Below, piece after piece: positions 37,396 to 48,959 of a DNA stretch of 64,000 nt. Origin of the DNA: Endomychus coccineus (taxonomy: Eukaryota > Arthropoda > Insecta > Coleoptera > Endomychidae); the NCBI GenBank assembly GCA_958510875.1, contig OY294069.1, forward strand, positions 6,643,205-6,707,204. The letters are read 5' to 3'. The notes beneath the pieces were generated by a model that did no database searches, was not told where the DNA came from, and saw only the letters and a program-made list of their open reading frames with translations. The stretch's first letter is position 1. The number at the start of each line of letters is the position of its first letter. Both the position numbers and the translations under genes were made by a program.

Positions 37396-39742
37396 TTAAT
37401 TCGTTCGAGAATAGAAAATGATCTCTCCACTGATGCCGACGTGACAGGAATGGTGACTGTCAAACAAAGTAATTTATAAAACTGAGGTAAAACTTGTTGC
37501 AAATCATTGTCTATCATATATTTTATCATATCGGCGTGACTGTCATACTGGCCTAAAATATCTTTATCCGATTAGGTATATAACCCATAATTCATTGTGC
37601 AGTGCTATTTTATCAAAAAATTTATATTTTAGAACTAAGTTATCTTAACCATTTGAGCCCGGATTTAATTGAAATGAAAAAATTAATATTTTTTTGCAAA
37701 AACAAGTTGCACAACTCCACGTTGTTCGTTTTGGGTCACTTTTAGTGCTGCTCTCAATCTCTTTGAATGGTCTTCCTCTTTTGGGGGTAGATCCTGGCTT
37801 AGCCCCTATGAAGCCAACTGCAACGGCAATTTTAAAATCTTTCAGGTTCATAGTCGTCCCTGATAGCCTATTTTTGAATGTTATGAGCGCATTGACTGGT
37901 CAAATCCAAAAAGTAAAAAAAAATCCGATGCCACCATTTTTTACTCTTCCGATCCAGTTCATAAATGGATTTGAGCATATCAGCTTTATCTACTCCGCCC
38001 ATATATTGATTGAATTCCTTTATGATTTTGGGACATGTCACTTGGGTGACAATGACACCATTTGGCCCTTTATCCTTTCTCTAATAAAATTCATCAAAGG
38101 AACTTCATCAGAGTCCACCGAACATGCATCATCATCTGAAGAGTCTGGGTCTAAATTATTTACAGAAGGAAGTAACTCATCATTTAGATGTTCTATTTCT
38201 TGACTTTCTTCAGGAATATTCGCTGGTATCCGAATACTTACACAATCCTGAATATTCTCCACGTCAGAATCTGTATAGTCTCCCAAATCAGATTCAATAT
38301 CCGAAGGTATTTCCTCAATGAGATTATCAAATTCATCAACAGTCATATTCTCAAGTTGATTGAAAGTCCATCTAGTTTGCTTGATATATTGCTTGACTTT
38401 TGGTTTATTATCTGAAAATAAATTACTACATTCAATTATCCGTCATTACCCGATAGAAATAAAATATCTCAAAAATTTGACAATAGTGGCCTAGTGGTCC
38501 CTAGAAGTACCACCCACTTATTTAGATTTTTCATGAAAACTTCACATAGAAAGTAGGTAACGAACATTATAAGAAGATAATATATTATATTTCTTCAATT
38601 ATTTTCAACTTACCTGTCATTATTCCCAGAATTCAGAGAACTATTGAAATAACTTGTTAGAATTTGACACAACGATACGCTCGCTAAATATTTCGAACGA
38701 TAATGGCGACAAAATGTTATTTACTGCTGTATTTCGGTATCTGAGCAACAGATGGCATTGATTATCAACACTAATCGAGTTTTGTGATGATCTACAAGTT
38801 CTATGAAGAACGCATGTGCAAGTTTAATAGGTGGTCCTTGAGAGGTACCACTAGGACGCAATGGTTAAAGTGTATTGGGGAACTCTTTTGAAAAAGATTC
38901 GAAAAATCTTCTATTCGTCAAGTCAAAAAACTTCAATTCATGTAAATCGGAAAATCGAATCTCAATTTGATCTTTAATAGTATCTAAAATTTCATAAAAA
39001 AAGTTGTTTATAATGTAGTTTCTTGTCTACCAAATTATATATTTTCCTCCTTTTCGCGGGAGGAGCCTCATCAGTTGAAAAATTTCCAAATAAAATATTA
39101 AAATGAAATTCTGTATTACGGAAACTTGAAATTTTTCCAATGAGATGTTTCAAACGATCTCTTGAATTTATGTTGTAAAATTTGAAAAATAAGATCAGTT
39201 TGTTCAAATATTAATTTAAAATTATCAAGAAAAAACAAAAATTCTTCATTTTCTAAATAAGATTTTAAACCAACAGCAGCATTTAATGAAACCTGATCTG
39301 TTGAAAAGTCATCACTGTTTAATCACTCATTTTAAATTTACAACAGACAACAATCTAACCTTACTTCGCGTGGCGTGACAACACATAAACAAGCACTGAC
39401 TGACCTACTCAGGAGTCGGCAGAACGCACGTCTCGTATTTCATAGATTGCCGCAGGCTAGCCTCCAGAGGGTGTTGCCATTTTCGCTGATTTACCCAGTT
39501 GGCGTTCGGACTGGTCGGAAAAACGGCAACTGCGTTGAACAACACATGCTCAGCGTTTGAGATATATAGAGAGTCTAGCCTCAGGGCACTGTTGCCAGAT
39601 TAAAAATAACTACTGAGAACGGGGAATTAATTTAAAATTTTAAAAATTATCAGAGAAACAGGAAATAAAATGGAGAATGATCATTAAGATAAATTGGTGA
39701 CGAGGCTGAGCCTCCTTAGCCTCCTTCGAGGAGCCGCCACTG
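37396..39742 (-). mobile_element. hAT transposon remnant (ZMYM1-like type) inserted in mariner, itself carrying piggyBac
   Basis: The 5' terminus CAGTGGCGGCTCC (complement, ending at 39742) is a typical hAT end; the first 330 bp match the hAT copy at 63416. Transposase pieces on the minus strand: GLKSYLENEEFLFFLDNF, APPAKRRKIYNLVDKKLHYK, IEIRFSDLHELKFFDL, then across the piggyBac site NLVLKYKFFDKIALHNELW, and the hATC dimerisation motif LPQFYKLLCLTVTIPVTSAS with VERSFSILERIK. After that the sequence passes straight into mariner at about 37396, so the hAT 3' end is deleted. The N-terminal zinc-finger region is also lost. Confidence 0.8.
37649..38864 (-). mobile_element. Internally deleted piggyBac element, 1216 bp, TTAA target site
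   Basis: TTAA flanks both ends (37645-37648, 38865-38868). Imperfect terminal repeats are CCATTTGAGCCC and CCATTGCGTCC. On the minus strand an acidic N-terminal ORF (about 38038-38346; MTVDEFDNLIEEIPSDIESD, PLMNFIRE) is joined by deletion to the conserved C-terminal part QYMGGVDKADMLKSIYELDR with SKKWWHRIFFYFLDL, typical of PGBD transposases; frameshifts follow. The catalytic DDD core is missing. Excision would restore the hAT reading frame apart from one stop codon at the site. Confidence 0.9.
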
Positions 39743-39939
39743 GTGAAGAGTCCCCATAATATTTAACAAGCGACGCTTTCGTTTTCGTAATGTTTTTTCC
39801 ACGCAAATAATGTTTAATCAAGACGCGAAATTCACTTTTTTCCATGTTTACAAAAATCTTCAAAGTTGCTTCCCTTCGATGGGAGTTAAAACAGAACTGA
39901 ATGATATATCAGTCTGAAAATTCTATTATTTTCAGCCAC

Positions 39940-40110
39940 AATTAATTTCTGGAATTAGCAAATAGTGCTATAATAGACTACAGATTCATTGTATTGTCGG
40001 AAATAGAAATCTAGAGAATTCAAATCAGGACTTCGTGGAGGCCATATTGTTGTGCGCACGTTATGTAGGGCATTTTAGAAGAAGTTTAGAAAATGTCCTT
40101 CGTTTTCATA
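39940..40110 (-). mobile_element. Small DDE transposase scrap
   Basis: A minus-strand frame reads WPPRSPDLNSLDFYF, the third catalytic block (PPRSPDLxPxDF) of Tc1/mariner-superfamily transposases related to the 20.7-kb piece. Nothing else of the gene is legible. Confidence 0.5.
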
Positions 40111-40559
40111 GTATATGGTCTTTGATTTCGTTATGAGGCTTAGATGATATTTTTCATTAATCATATGTTACGTATACTTTTTTTGTGTGTGAAATGTCGT
40201 ATTTAAGGGAGCGATGCCAGAACAAAAAGAAAAAAGCAATATAATGCCTCTAAGTCAGTTCTCCTTGAAGTATTTTTTGATTGACCTTCGTTGGTAGTAG
40301 CCCTTTGCGTTCAACATAGTCAAGATAGACCAAACGCATCCGTTACCGGGTATCACCCATTTGAGCCTCTTGAAAACGAGCATTCCACAGGAATAGATAT
40401 AATCGTCCCTGGTGCAATAGGTACGCCTACAAACAGATATCAAGCAAAGATGATGATGATGATAAGGAAGTAATATGAAAGAATCCTAATTTATTATATT
40501 TGAATAGTTCAAAATGCCCCGTAATGTGAACATAGAAAAACAAACATATAAACTTTCAG

Positions 40560-41290
40560 GTTCAAGTATAGAATGGCGGAGTAGAAAAATCAGGAGACGA
40601 TGCCAATTTGCTGGATGCAGTGCGATGACACCGCGAAAATAAAAACAAACTAGCCATGTTATTTGATAACGAGAACATAGCGGGAGTCTGCAGGCAGCGC
40701 CCGTCCGTCGGTAGGCCTCCTCGCCGATATCGACGGTGGAGGCATGGCTGCAGAAGCTGTGCGTTTGTGGGTAAACCATAGGAGGGCACGTTGCACATGT
40801 GTTAACATATGGTGTAGTGTCTATAATTACCATTCCTCTCGCGTCGTTGCTAGACCGGGATTTAGCTAGCTGGAGCTGCAGATGTATTTTAAGAAAAGAC
40901 AAATTTGGGAAGAGGGGTTGGGTGAGCCAATGGCGTGAAAGGGGCCATTTTTAGACCGCAGCTACCTAAGAGGCATAAGGCAGGTTAACACTAAGTCTAG
41001 GACGTGGACAGGGTGCGCTCAGTTGTGGAAAGAATCTCTGAGAGAAGTCAAGTACACGTCTCAGAGAACGTCCTCGTACAACGACGGATTAGACTGCGAG
41101 ATTATCTACAGGGCCTTCGCGAGTTCCGTGCTTCCTTACTTCCCATAGTGATTTTAAACGTATGGAATGTAAAGAAGTATGGAGCGATCGCAGGCTGCAC
41201 CACGACAACCGTTTCAACTTTAGCGACCTTGTGATGTCATCGTAACCGCAGTGTTTAAGTGTTTGTGTGAGGTGTATCGAGTGTTCTTGA
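40560..41290. other. GC-richer unexplained segment
   Basis: Less AT-rich than its surroundings. It contains a minus-strand ORF at 40486-40902 (138 codons) and a plus-strand ORF at 41004-41234 (RVRSVVERISERSQVHVSEN, RRIRLRDYLQGLREFRASLL). I recognise neither as a family. It could be an old transposon, an exon with UTR or a non-coding transcript. Confidence 0.35.
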
Positions 41291-44098
41291 AGTGATTTTT
41301 ATAATGATTTCTTGATCTTTGCAAGTTCTGTTCATATGCGTTACGCTCGCTATGTTGATATTATTGGATGTATGCCCCATGTCGACGTATTGCTAATCAA
41401 AGTTACACGATAATTAAATCAGTTCTTTCATGGACAATTACAAAGTAACAACAGAAAATCTCATAGTGATTACGCTTGGCAACATTTTAAAAGGCCCTTA
41501 AATACCAGCGCAATATTCGAAATATCATGAACAAATTTTTGGGAACTGTTCAAAAAGCTCAATAGTCTGAAAAAGTTTGCTTAAGAGTCATTCCTTTGTT
41601 TCGCCTAAGAAATTGATTTTCTGCTTCTATTCAACTATTTCCAAATTTGATTTCTTAAACTCCAGTAGTGTTATATTACGATCTACGAATTTTCAAATAA
41701 ATTCGTTGAATAGCTTTCATGTGAAACTTGGAAAATGAATTGGAATGAGCCTCCGAAATTCGCATATAAAACGATTCGGTTATTTTTCTAAATTTTCACA
41801 AAGAACACCCATTCATGTAACTATTATTTGGATTTTATCTATACTGAAAAAAAGGAAATTCAACATTAATGCTCTAATTGGATCTTAGATGGAAGTTGTC
41901 TATATGCACAACATAGAAAGTTTATATTTTTTCCAGCGTATGTGTAACTCGATACTTTAAACTTTATTCTCAACTTTTGACCGATAGGAACAAAAAATCT
42001 CACAATCTTCATCGTTCTAAAGGTAATGAATTTACCCTGTACTTTTGGAAAACTTGCTAACAACATAACATAATTGATTTTTGTAGTTTCAAACATTCAA
42101 GATATGAAAATTGATTAAAAAGATATTCAAAACCTACAATATGTGTTGAATGTTGATAATACTCAGTTTTTCATGTTTTAACACATATAATTATAATGGT
42201 GGAGAATTGAAATAATAAGACATGCCAAGCCCCAAAATTGTTAACTTTTTTGTAAACATTGACAAGCTAAGATATTGTAAAATTAAACATTACTATGTTG
42301 ATAAAAGTTGTATCTGTAACCTCCGTTAGTCGAGTTTCACCGTTATTACGCCATTTTCAGATGATTTTCAAATTCAGTGAAAAGACATACCTTCAACTAT
42401 AAATATACTTATCGGTAGGTAGCAAAGGATTACTGTGGTCGTACCATTTATGAGGATTATTACTATAGGATTACATGGTGGGTTTTTACATTCTAATGAT
42501 GACGAATCGCTATTAACAGTATTAGGATATAGAAGAAGCTAATCAGGACAATAATGCATGGAATGAATACATACCCTTAAATAATGGTCAATAAATTAGG
42601 TATGATGATATCAACATAGTGGTGTTTAATTTTATAATAGGGGTAAAATTCCATATCACATAGTAAAGGGTGATACGATAGAATGTTGAACTATGATTAT
42701 CAATATTCTTTTCATCGTTGAAATTTTGGAAAGGATATTTTCTAGAAAGTATTCTGAGTAGTCTAAAACAATCGTCAAACATATAGCATGAAGTGAATTA
42801 TTAAAAAAATTAAAAATGTAAATGCAATATCAAGGAAGTGCTCCAAAAATTAAGGTTTCTATCAAGATTCACGTGGATCTAATCTCATTGAAAAATGGAT
42901 GGTAGATAGCTTAGTATTAATTTTTTAAGCCTGAAAAAAATAGTAAGTAATTCGTTTTTCCTAGTGGTACAGAGGATTATCCACTTGGATATGGAGAATC
43001 GAGTGTTTTGCCTTACATAATCAGATAGTGTGTAAATATTTAAATATTTTCGTGGTACTTATGCATCTTCCCTGTAATTTGAAGAAATTTGTGGCAGGTT
43101 ACGTGTGACCCCAATTCAAAATATCATGCCATATGGGTGGGCATTAAAAACTTGTAAAATCAATATTTGATAGACGATTCTCTTGTGTTATCTCTTGTTT
43201 TAGGAAATAAACCAGATCAGTTATACCTTTATTGCATTATTTCATGAGGAAACCTAAAATCAGTTGGTATATCTTAATGTTGGGACTATAGTTTATCATG
43301 AAATTGTGGATTCAATCTCATTTTCATATTTGCCCAAAGTTAATACGTAATAAATATTATTGCATTTCATGTCAATTATTACGAAAAATTGCATCGAATC
43401 AGACATCTTGTTAGTCACAAAACTGAACCATATTATTCAAAAACGATAAAATAAATGAGTAAAATCGTAGATGTTGCAAAAAAGTTAAATAATAAAGATT
43501 CATTAGAATGTTGTAGATCATCGTTTCAGTTATAGATAATACGGATTATGCAAGTCGTAAGTTGAGCCAAGGGTAAGTTAATATGTAGCCAAATTTCATT
43601 CGGAAACGTATCGTCGTCAATAATGAGTTGTCGAAAAGTAACGGCTTTAAGAAATTTACGAGACAGTCGCACAGCACCACGTTCTTCAACATCTGGTTCG
43701 ATATTCGATAATGTGTTCTGTTTGTGTAGTCTTGCGACCGGAAATGCTCTGTCGAACCGACTGGGATTATAAGGCCTTGTACGATATTAAAAAAGTTTAC
43801 CACATTTACCATCTTCGAGCTAACAGTAATTGGAAATTTCATGTATCAACGCTTTTAATTGATAATTTATGCCGTGTCATTAGGACTTTCAGCTATTTTC
43901 AAATTAACGATTTCATACTCTCTGCTTCTTACTTATCGACGCATAAAATTATTAGAACTTTCACGTTCGCGAACAATGCATCCAAAACTTTTCCTTCGCA
44001 TCCGTTAGAGGGAAAAAATATTGTGTAACTATTACTCATTTCCAAAGTCGGTGAGAGTTGATTGGTATTTGTGCAATTACAGTTTTGCCGGAATAACA
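41291..44098. other. 2.8 kb without recognisable genes
   Basis: AT-rich. Chance ORFs at 41.87-42.10, 42.59-42.78 and 43.55-44.03 kb lack any domain or splice support. Confidence 0.5.
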
Positions 44099-44114
44099 TA
44101 ATATGTGATTAAAT

Positions 44115-44348
44115 AATATAATAAGATTCTTGACCCAGTATGAATTATATTAACGATACAATTTTCGATTATTCGTGGTTCTGTTCGTTTCGACGGCGTG
44201 AGCTTTTTGATTGATTATTGTGCGATATGGACGCTTGTGCTAATTAGTTTTAGTTAACCCCTTTTTGACAAAATAAATCTTCTGATGATGGTCGTGAGAC
44301 CGAAACGTACGTAAAGACGAACATTTATAACAGAGTGTTAATGTGACC
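44115..44348 (+). mobile_element. 234-bp non-coding retroelement-like insertion with 16-bp TSD and hammerhead-like core
   Basis: Flanked by perfect direct repeats TAATATGTGATTAAAT (44099-44114 and 44349-44364), the mark of one insertion event. It has no terminal inverted repeats and no ORF. A 16-bp duplication suits target-primed retrotransposition. A related decayed copy lies at 35520-35760. The 3' part contains the ribozyme-like fold annotated separately. Penelope-like elements are known to carry hammerhead motifs, and a Penelope-type RT scrap lies at 53.5 kb, so a non-autonomous Penelope relative is a reasonable guess. Confidence 0.8.
44273..44328 (+). ncRNA. Hammerhead-ribozyme-like motif (type I arrangement)
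   Basis: Core CTGATGA at 44282-44288, stem II GGTC/GACC (44290-44293 and 44298-44301, loop GTGA), GAAAC at 44302-44306, a minimal stem III ACG/CGT (44305-44307 and 44310-44312) and a predicted cleavage after GTA at 44313. Stem I pairs TCTT (44278-44281) with AAGA (44314-44317) and, after a CGAACA bulge, ATAAA with TTTAT (44324-44328). One deviation: an extra T at 44289 between CTGATGA and stem II, which may weaken or abolish cleavage. Pairing was found by eye. Confidence 0.55.
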
Positions 44349-44364
44349 TAATATGTGATTAAAT

Positions 44365-46619
44365 GAAAACTGATGAATCCAATAGAATATTTTATGTTTA
44401 TCAATAGATTGTTGTTCTTTGAAACCCGTTTATACATAGCAACATAATGAAAATCTTGAAAATTAACAGATTGAAAGTTTCATTTTGGAAGTCGAAACAT
44501 TTTCCGATGAAACGTTTCTCATACTTCAACTATTTTTTGGATAATTTATAAAAGCTATGATTTCATATTTCAATAATGCGAAAATATCTGAAATGAAAAT
44601 TATTTATAAGTATTTGATTCAATAATGTCACTAAAGGATCATCTTTAATTCGATTAAAATCAATTAATTAGAGTGTGTAAACGAAATGAAATTGTTTTTA
44701 GACTTTAAAATTCAATAGTACGATGTGATGTAACTCTATCGTCATCCAACTTGAGCCAATCTCTATTCCCTCTTAGTCTATGTAAGGGCCTATAGACCAA
44801 ATTTGGTTATTTATACTGACAGATTAAAAATTATACTTAAGCAATTCGTCAATACAGAAGACTTTGGTTGTTGTTATAGACTCATTATCTGATCAAGTCA
44901 CTGTATGAAACGTGAAACGTCAACTTTCTATATAATAGATATTCGTTTTTTACGAAAAACTAAATCTTTCGTATCTCATCTATCGGTTAATATTATATAA
45001 ATCCCTTGATACACTATGTATCACATTCCACATTCCAAAGCAAATCTTATTACGCCGGTAATATATGTTAAAGTAATGTTAAACAAGTCGAGTAAATGTA
45101 TCCGAATAACAACTGCTCATCAAACGGTTCCATCTCTATTACCATATAATGCTTAAATTCTAATTTAAACATATCAAGTTACAGTACGTATTTATTGCCG
45201 GTTTCTATATTTAAATTTGCCCTCCGCTACTTCAGTTCGAGTTCATTGAAAACGGCAGCGCCTGCGCGCAATTAAATGGGATATTAATAATTATAGAAAT
45301 ACATTAAACTTCAGAGCACCCATCCAAATTTAACTAATCCCAATTGACGACAGTACATCATACAGATATATAAATGATGATAACATGATGCAAAGTGGAT
45401 TCCTTTTAGTAGGTCGTATCTCATGAACATTTAAGTTTCTTCACTTATTCGTGAAACAGGCCCGTAATTAGGCAATAACCTGTATACTACAAGGCCTGGG
45501 GATTCGATACTGACGTCACAAGTCAAAGGCTATGTTGCAGCAGGTTACCTGTACGTTACGGGTTTAAACGGGGTTGTCAGTAGTGAACTTAATCCTTAGT
45601 TACACCCCAGTTGCTTTTTTAATGGAAAAAAACAAGATATCAAAACAAAAAACATGCATATAATATATGACTATGTCTATATGTTACTATATCTACTCTA
45701 TGTATTATGATGATTAACTACTGACTCATGTATTTGATTTTCTTCTTTCACTTCGTTCTTGAGCAATAATTATCCAACAATGTGTTACTTGTGCATTTAA
45801 TAATGATGTAAGCAATATCCTTCTTAGTGTAACAACATTTTGAAGATAGTTCTCTCCTGTTTATATGCTTTAAAACTAAGTCACTTAGAAACATGTTTAT
45901 TTAAAATTATTAGAAACTGTTCTTCGTGAATTTTTCAATAGTTCATTGAAAATAATATATTTTAACACAACCAAATGGCTCACAGTTTCTTTGGGATAAG
46001 ATGAACCTACTCAAAATTTTTAAGAGACTGTAAGAGTCCTCAACTAATAAATCTTCTGATGAAACCAAATTCAACTTACATACTTCATATTCCAATCTTT
46101 TGTTGCAATAATCACCTAAATGAGTAATAATAGGCATTAAATGTTCTTCAAAGTTATGTGAAGTAATAGTCATTATTACAGAATATTTTGTATTCAGTTT
46201 GTTTTAATTTCATAATAATTAACTTTATAAACATGAACAATAATAAGTGATCTATTTTGGATACAGGAAAAATATGGACAACCTCTTTGATTAATTAATA
46301 CATTTGAATTTCCCTAAAACTTATATGCGAGTGGACTAATTGTATGTAAAAGTGAAGATAAAAGCATAGTATTTGCAGTGACACCCGATATCCATCTCTA
46401 TAGATATTTACATGGTAGATGTTCAGGGTAAATCTCATCTGTTATCTAACAGCTAGCGATTCCAGGTAGAGGCAAACTAGAGGAGGCTTCATTGTCAAGA
46501 GCTGCCGAACTTGTTTCTACAGGACTTCATTTTTCTATCGAAGGGCAAATTTGTGGAACTCTTTGGATTGTATTGTATTGTGTGGATGTTTGCACACTGC
46601 GACCTAAAATATCTATTAT
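44365..46619. other. 2.3 kb without recognisable genes
   Basis: AT-rich, with the unclassified repeat copy at 45480-45640 (partner of 34690-34920) as its only recognised content. The short minus-strand ORF at 45.94-46.17 kb has no identifiable domain. Confidence 0.5.
45480..45640 (+). repeat. Unclassified interspersed repeat, copy 2 (partner 34690-34920)
   Basis: Contains CTGTATACTACAAGGCCTGG, GACGTCACAAG, ATGTTGCAGC, CCTTAGTTACACCCCA and TTGCTTTTTT in the same order as its partner, with about 60 bp less. Confidence 0.7.
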
Positions 46620-47110
46620 GTCCCCTTCTGTTGGTGCGCCCTTCAGGTTATCTCAGCGGCTATAGCAGTGCCTCCAACCCTGTGGCTTTAAGAAAGTTCA
46701 GTATGTCGAATGACTTTGCTCTTCTATTTGGTATGCCCCAAGGTATCGTGTCTTCAGGTTTTGTAAGGTAGCGCATTCTGCGAGGATGAGGATGGAAGTT
46801 TCATCCTTCTCCTCGCAGAACCTGCACTGTTCTTCTTCTGCTAATCCTTCGAGCCTCTCAAGGTGTTCTTTCTGTTAGCATTCCCGTTAGTATTCTGAGT
46901 TTATTTTGACTTAGGTTGATGCAGTCATCAAATTGCTTTTGGTTGTAGTTTCCCAGAAGTATCTTTTCTTGCCTCAGTCCTTGCAGATCTATCCAGTGGT
47001 GGGATATTTTGTTTTCTACTTCTTTTTAAAGTTCTTCCAGTATTGTTCTGGCGTTTATCCCGCAGAAGGGTGTTCCAGCCCCTATTTTTTCCAGATCGTC
47101 TGTTTTTCCG
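46620..47110 (-). mobile_element. R1/I-group non-LTR retrotransposon remnant, 3' (RNase H / cysteine) end
   Basis: Minus-strand pieces in changing frames: QAKKILLGNYNQKQ, INLSQNKLRILTGMLTE, then a cysteine block CRFCEEKDETSILILAECAT (CxxC...C pattern as in the C-terminal zinc knuckle of R1 and I elements). RT domain absent; decayed. Confidence 0.6.
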
Positions 47111-47175
47111 TTACCCTCCATCTTGACGTCTATACCCTCCGAACTTTAGCCTATGGTTTTCCTCTAGTGTGGTAA

Positions 47176-48955
47176 TATGACAGAATACCTGCATTTATTT
47201 CTCCTATGATTCGGATGTTAATTTAAGGTGTTAGTCTTCCGGTTACAGGAAACATCACATATCCATCAGAAAAGAAAATCAATTTCTGCGGCCAGCGTTT
47301 TCAATTTCATATCGAAAATCGTTTCTGTTCTTAGACACAACGTCACATTATACGTGTATAGCACATTTGACGTGAGGGCAAAACACCCTCATCCTCTCTA
47401 GAAAGGTATTAATTGAGTGATAAAGTTTCCCGTCTCATTCAATAAACCATGATTAGATTGAGAATAAGCCTCATTAAAACGAATGGGATTGTTATGAATC
47501 TATTATACGGGATTGAATCATCACCATAACCATTATTTAAATATTAAACTTCGTTAATTGCACTGGTGTGGTTTTATTTAACGAGATCACTTTTTATTCG
47601 AAGGAACGGTGTAAATACGAGGCGATTTGCAATTCACCCATTGTGGTTGTAGACGTAACTTTACAAATTTCGAGCATAAAAATAATTATTGTACTTTCGG
47701 AATTTTATATTACTCGTCAAACACTCGGGAATCATTAAAAGAGATGAAATGAATTATTCATCACCTCTGGGAATTGCGTTTTTACAATTAGTGTAGAAAA
47801 TAAAGATGTTGTACATAGCGAGGGTTTCCTTCATTTACGATAGCAACGCGAGTTTAGCGCGTGCCAGCCCGTAAGTTTGAACTCAAAACATTTAAGCATC
47901 ATTTCATATTTAAAGTTTATCTGCAGAACATATAACCTTATAACAAAGTTCACGGAGTAAACAGAATTTTGATTTATCTCTATACAATCTTAATTCGCGC
48001 GCGTTTAGTAATTTCACGAAATATGTACATTTACTTCCTCGAGCAGGTTGCAAATTAATTTGCCAGATGAATGCACTTTGAAGAGCACTAATGCGAAATG
48101 AATTAAACGAAGGAGAGATGAAAAGAACACTCCTAACAGAGGCGAAAAAAAACAGAAGATACTTGTTTTTATTTCCGTTGAAAGTTAACGTTTCTGGCGA
48201 GATGCGTACTTTCTGCTCTAGACAGATCTCAAAGATACTTGATCTATTTTATTGTATTTTTCATTGCCGTGAAGTGAGAGTACATTGCATTTTGTTGGCG
48301 ATCTTCTGGAATCTTATGGCATCGTTATAATGATGGTCATAAAGCAAATAGTTCAGTACCTTGGGGTTCAATAAATCATTTTTAAAACGACTTTCATTCC
48401 GGTATTGAATGTTATTTGTTTCCCCCGGATAGGAAAAAAACCTGCCACATAACGGACACTCAATCAAACTCTGAGATATGCAACATATATTTCATCATAT
48501 TCCGGAAGAATGTCACGAGAGAAGCATATTTATTCAATATCGATTCAGAAAATAAAGTCCGTATCGTTCACTTATAATATTTGTAGGCAAAAAATTCTTT
48601 CGGAAAAATTACCAACAAAATTGGCGTCCCTAGTGATTTTACTATTGACTATTGCATACTGGCCATTTATTAATTCTTACTGTAGATTTGCAGATTTATT
48701 ACCTGGTAATCCACACTGACATTTTATTAATTTTTACTGCTCAATAATGGTGGATAATATATCTTCTCATAAGTGGCCGCATGGAGTACTAATTTCATGG
48801 AAAATAATGTTTCTACCTAAACAAATTTCTTTTTTTTCTCAAATATTCCTGAATCAAACATAATTAATATTATCAACAACATAAAATAATAATAATAAAT
48901 AAACTGACAATATATTTTCGAATATTCTTAAGAACTGTAGAAACTATCCAGCAAG
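47176..48955. other. 1.8 kb without recognisable genes
   Basis: No coding, RNA or transposon landmarks recognised; short ORFs at 48.09-48.72 kb appear fortuitous. Confidence 0.45.
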
Positions 48956-48959
48956 TAAC

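Larger units (their letters stand above)
36556..39930 (-). mobile_element. Mariner element, transposase gene split by a hAT insertion
   Basis: The left end CGAGGGCAAGGTGAAAAGTT follows TA at 36556-36557. The transposase runs on the minus strand. Its N-terminus MEKSEFRVLIKHY...KYYGDSS is intact at 39743-39845. The remainder lies at about 36620-37395: IHGMVLDDRQVEVHEIAEAM, VTVDGTW (first catalytic Asp present, following Glu changed to Gly), GLSANEVMATVFWDTHGIVH, QDNAPAHRSAV (second Asp) and C-terminal SNDEVIAETNTYFEGLPKSY. The third catalytic Asp region (HHPPYSP) is frameshifted. About 35 residues are missing at the hAT junction and some 30 before QDNAPAH. The right end is truncated near 39930. 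Confidence 0.85.

Noticed and set aside
37694..38415. Plus-strand ORFs up to 169 codons
   Set aside because: Antisense to the piggyBac element, whose conserved GGVDKAD block is on the minus strand.
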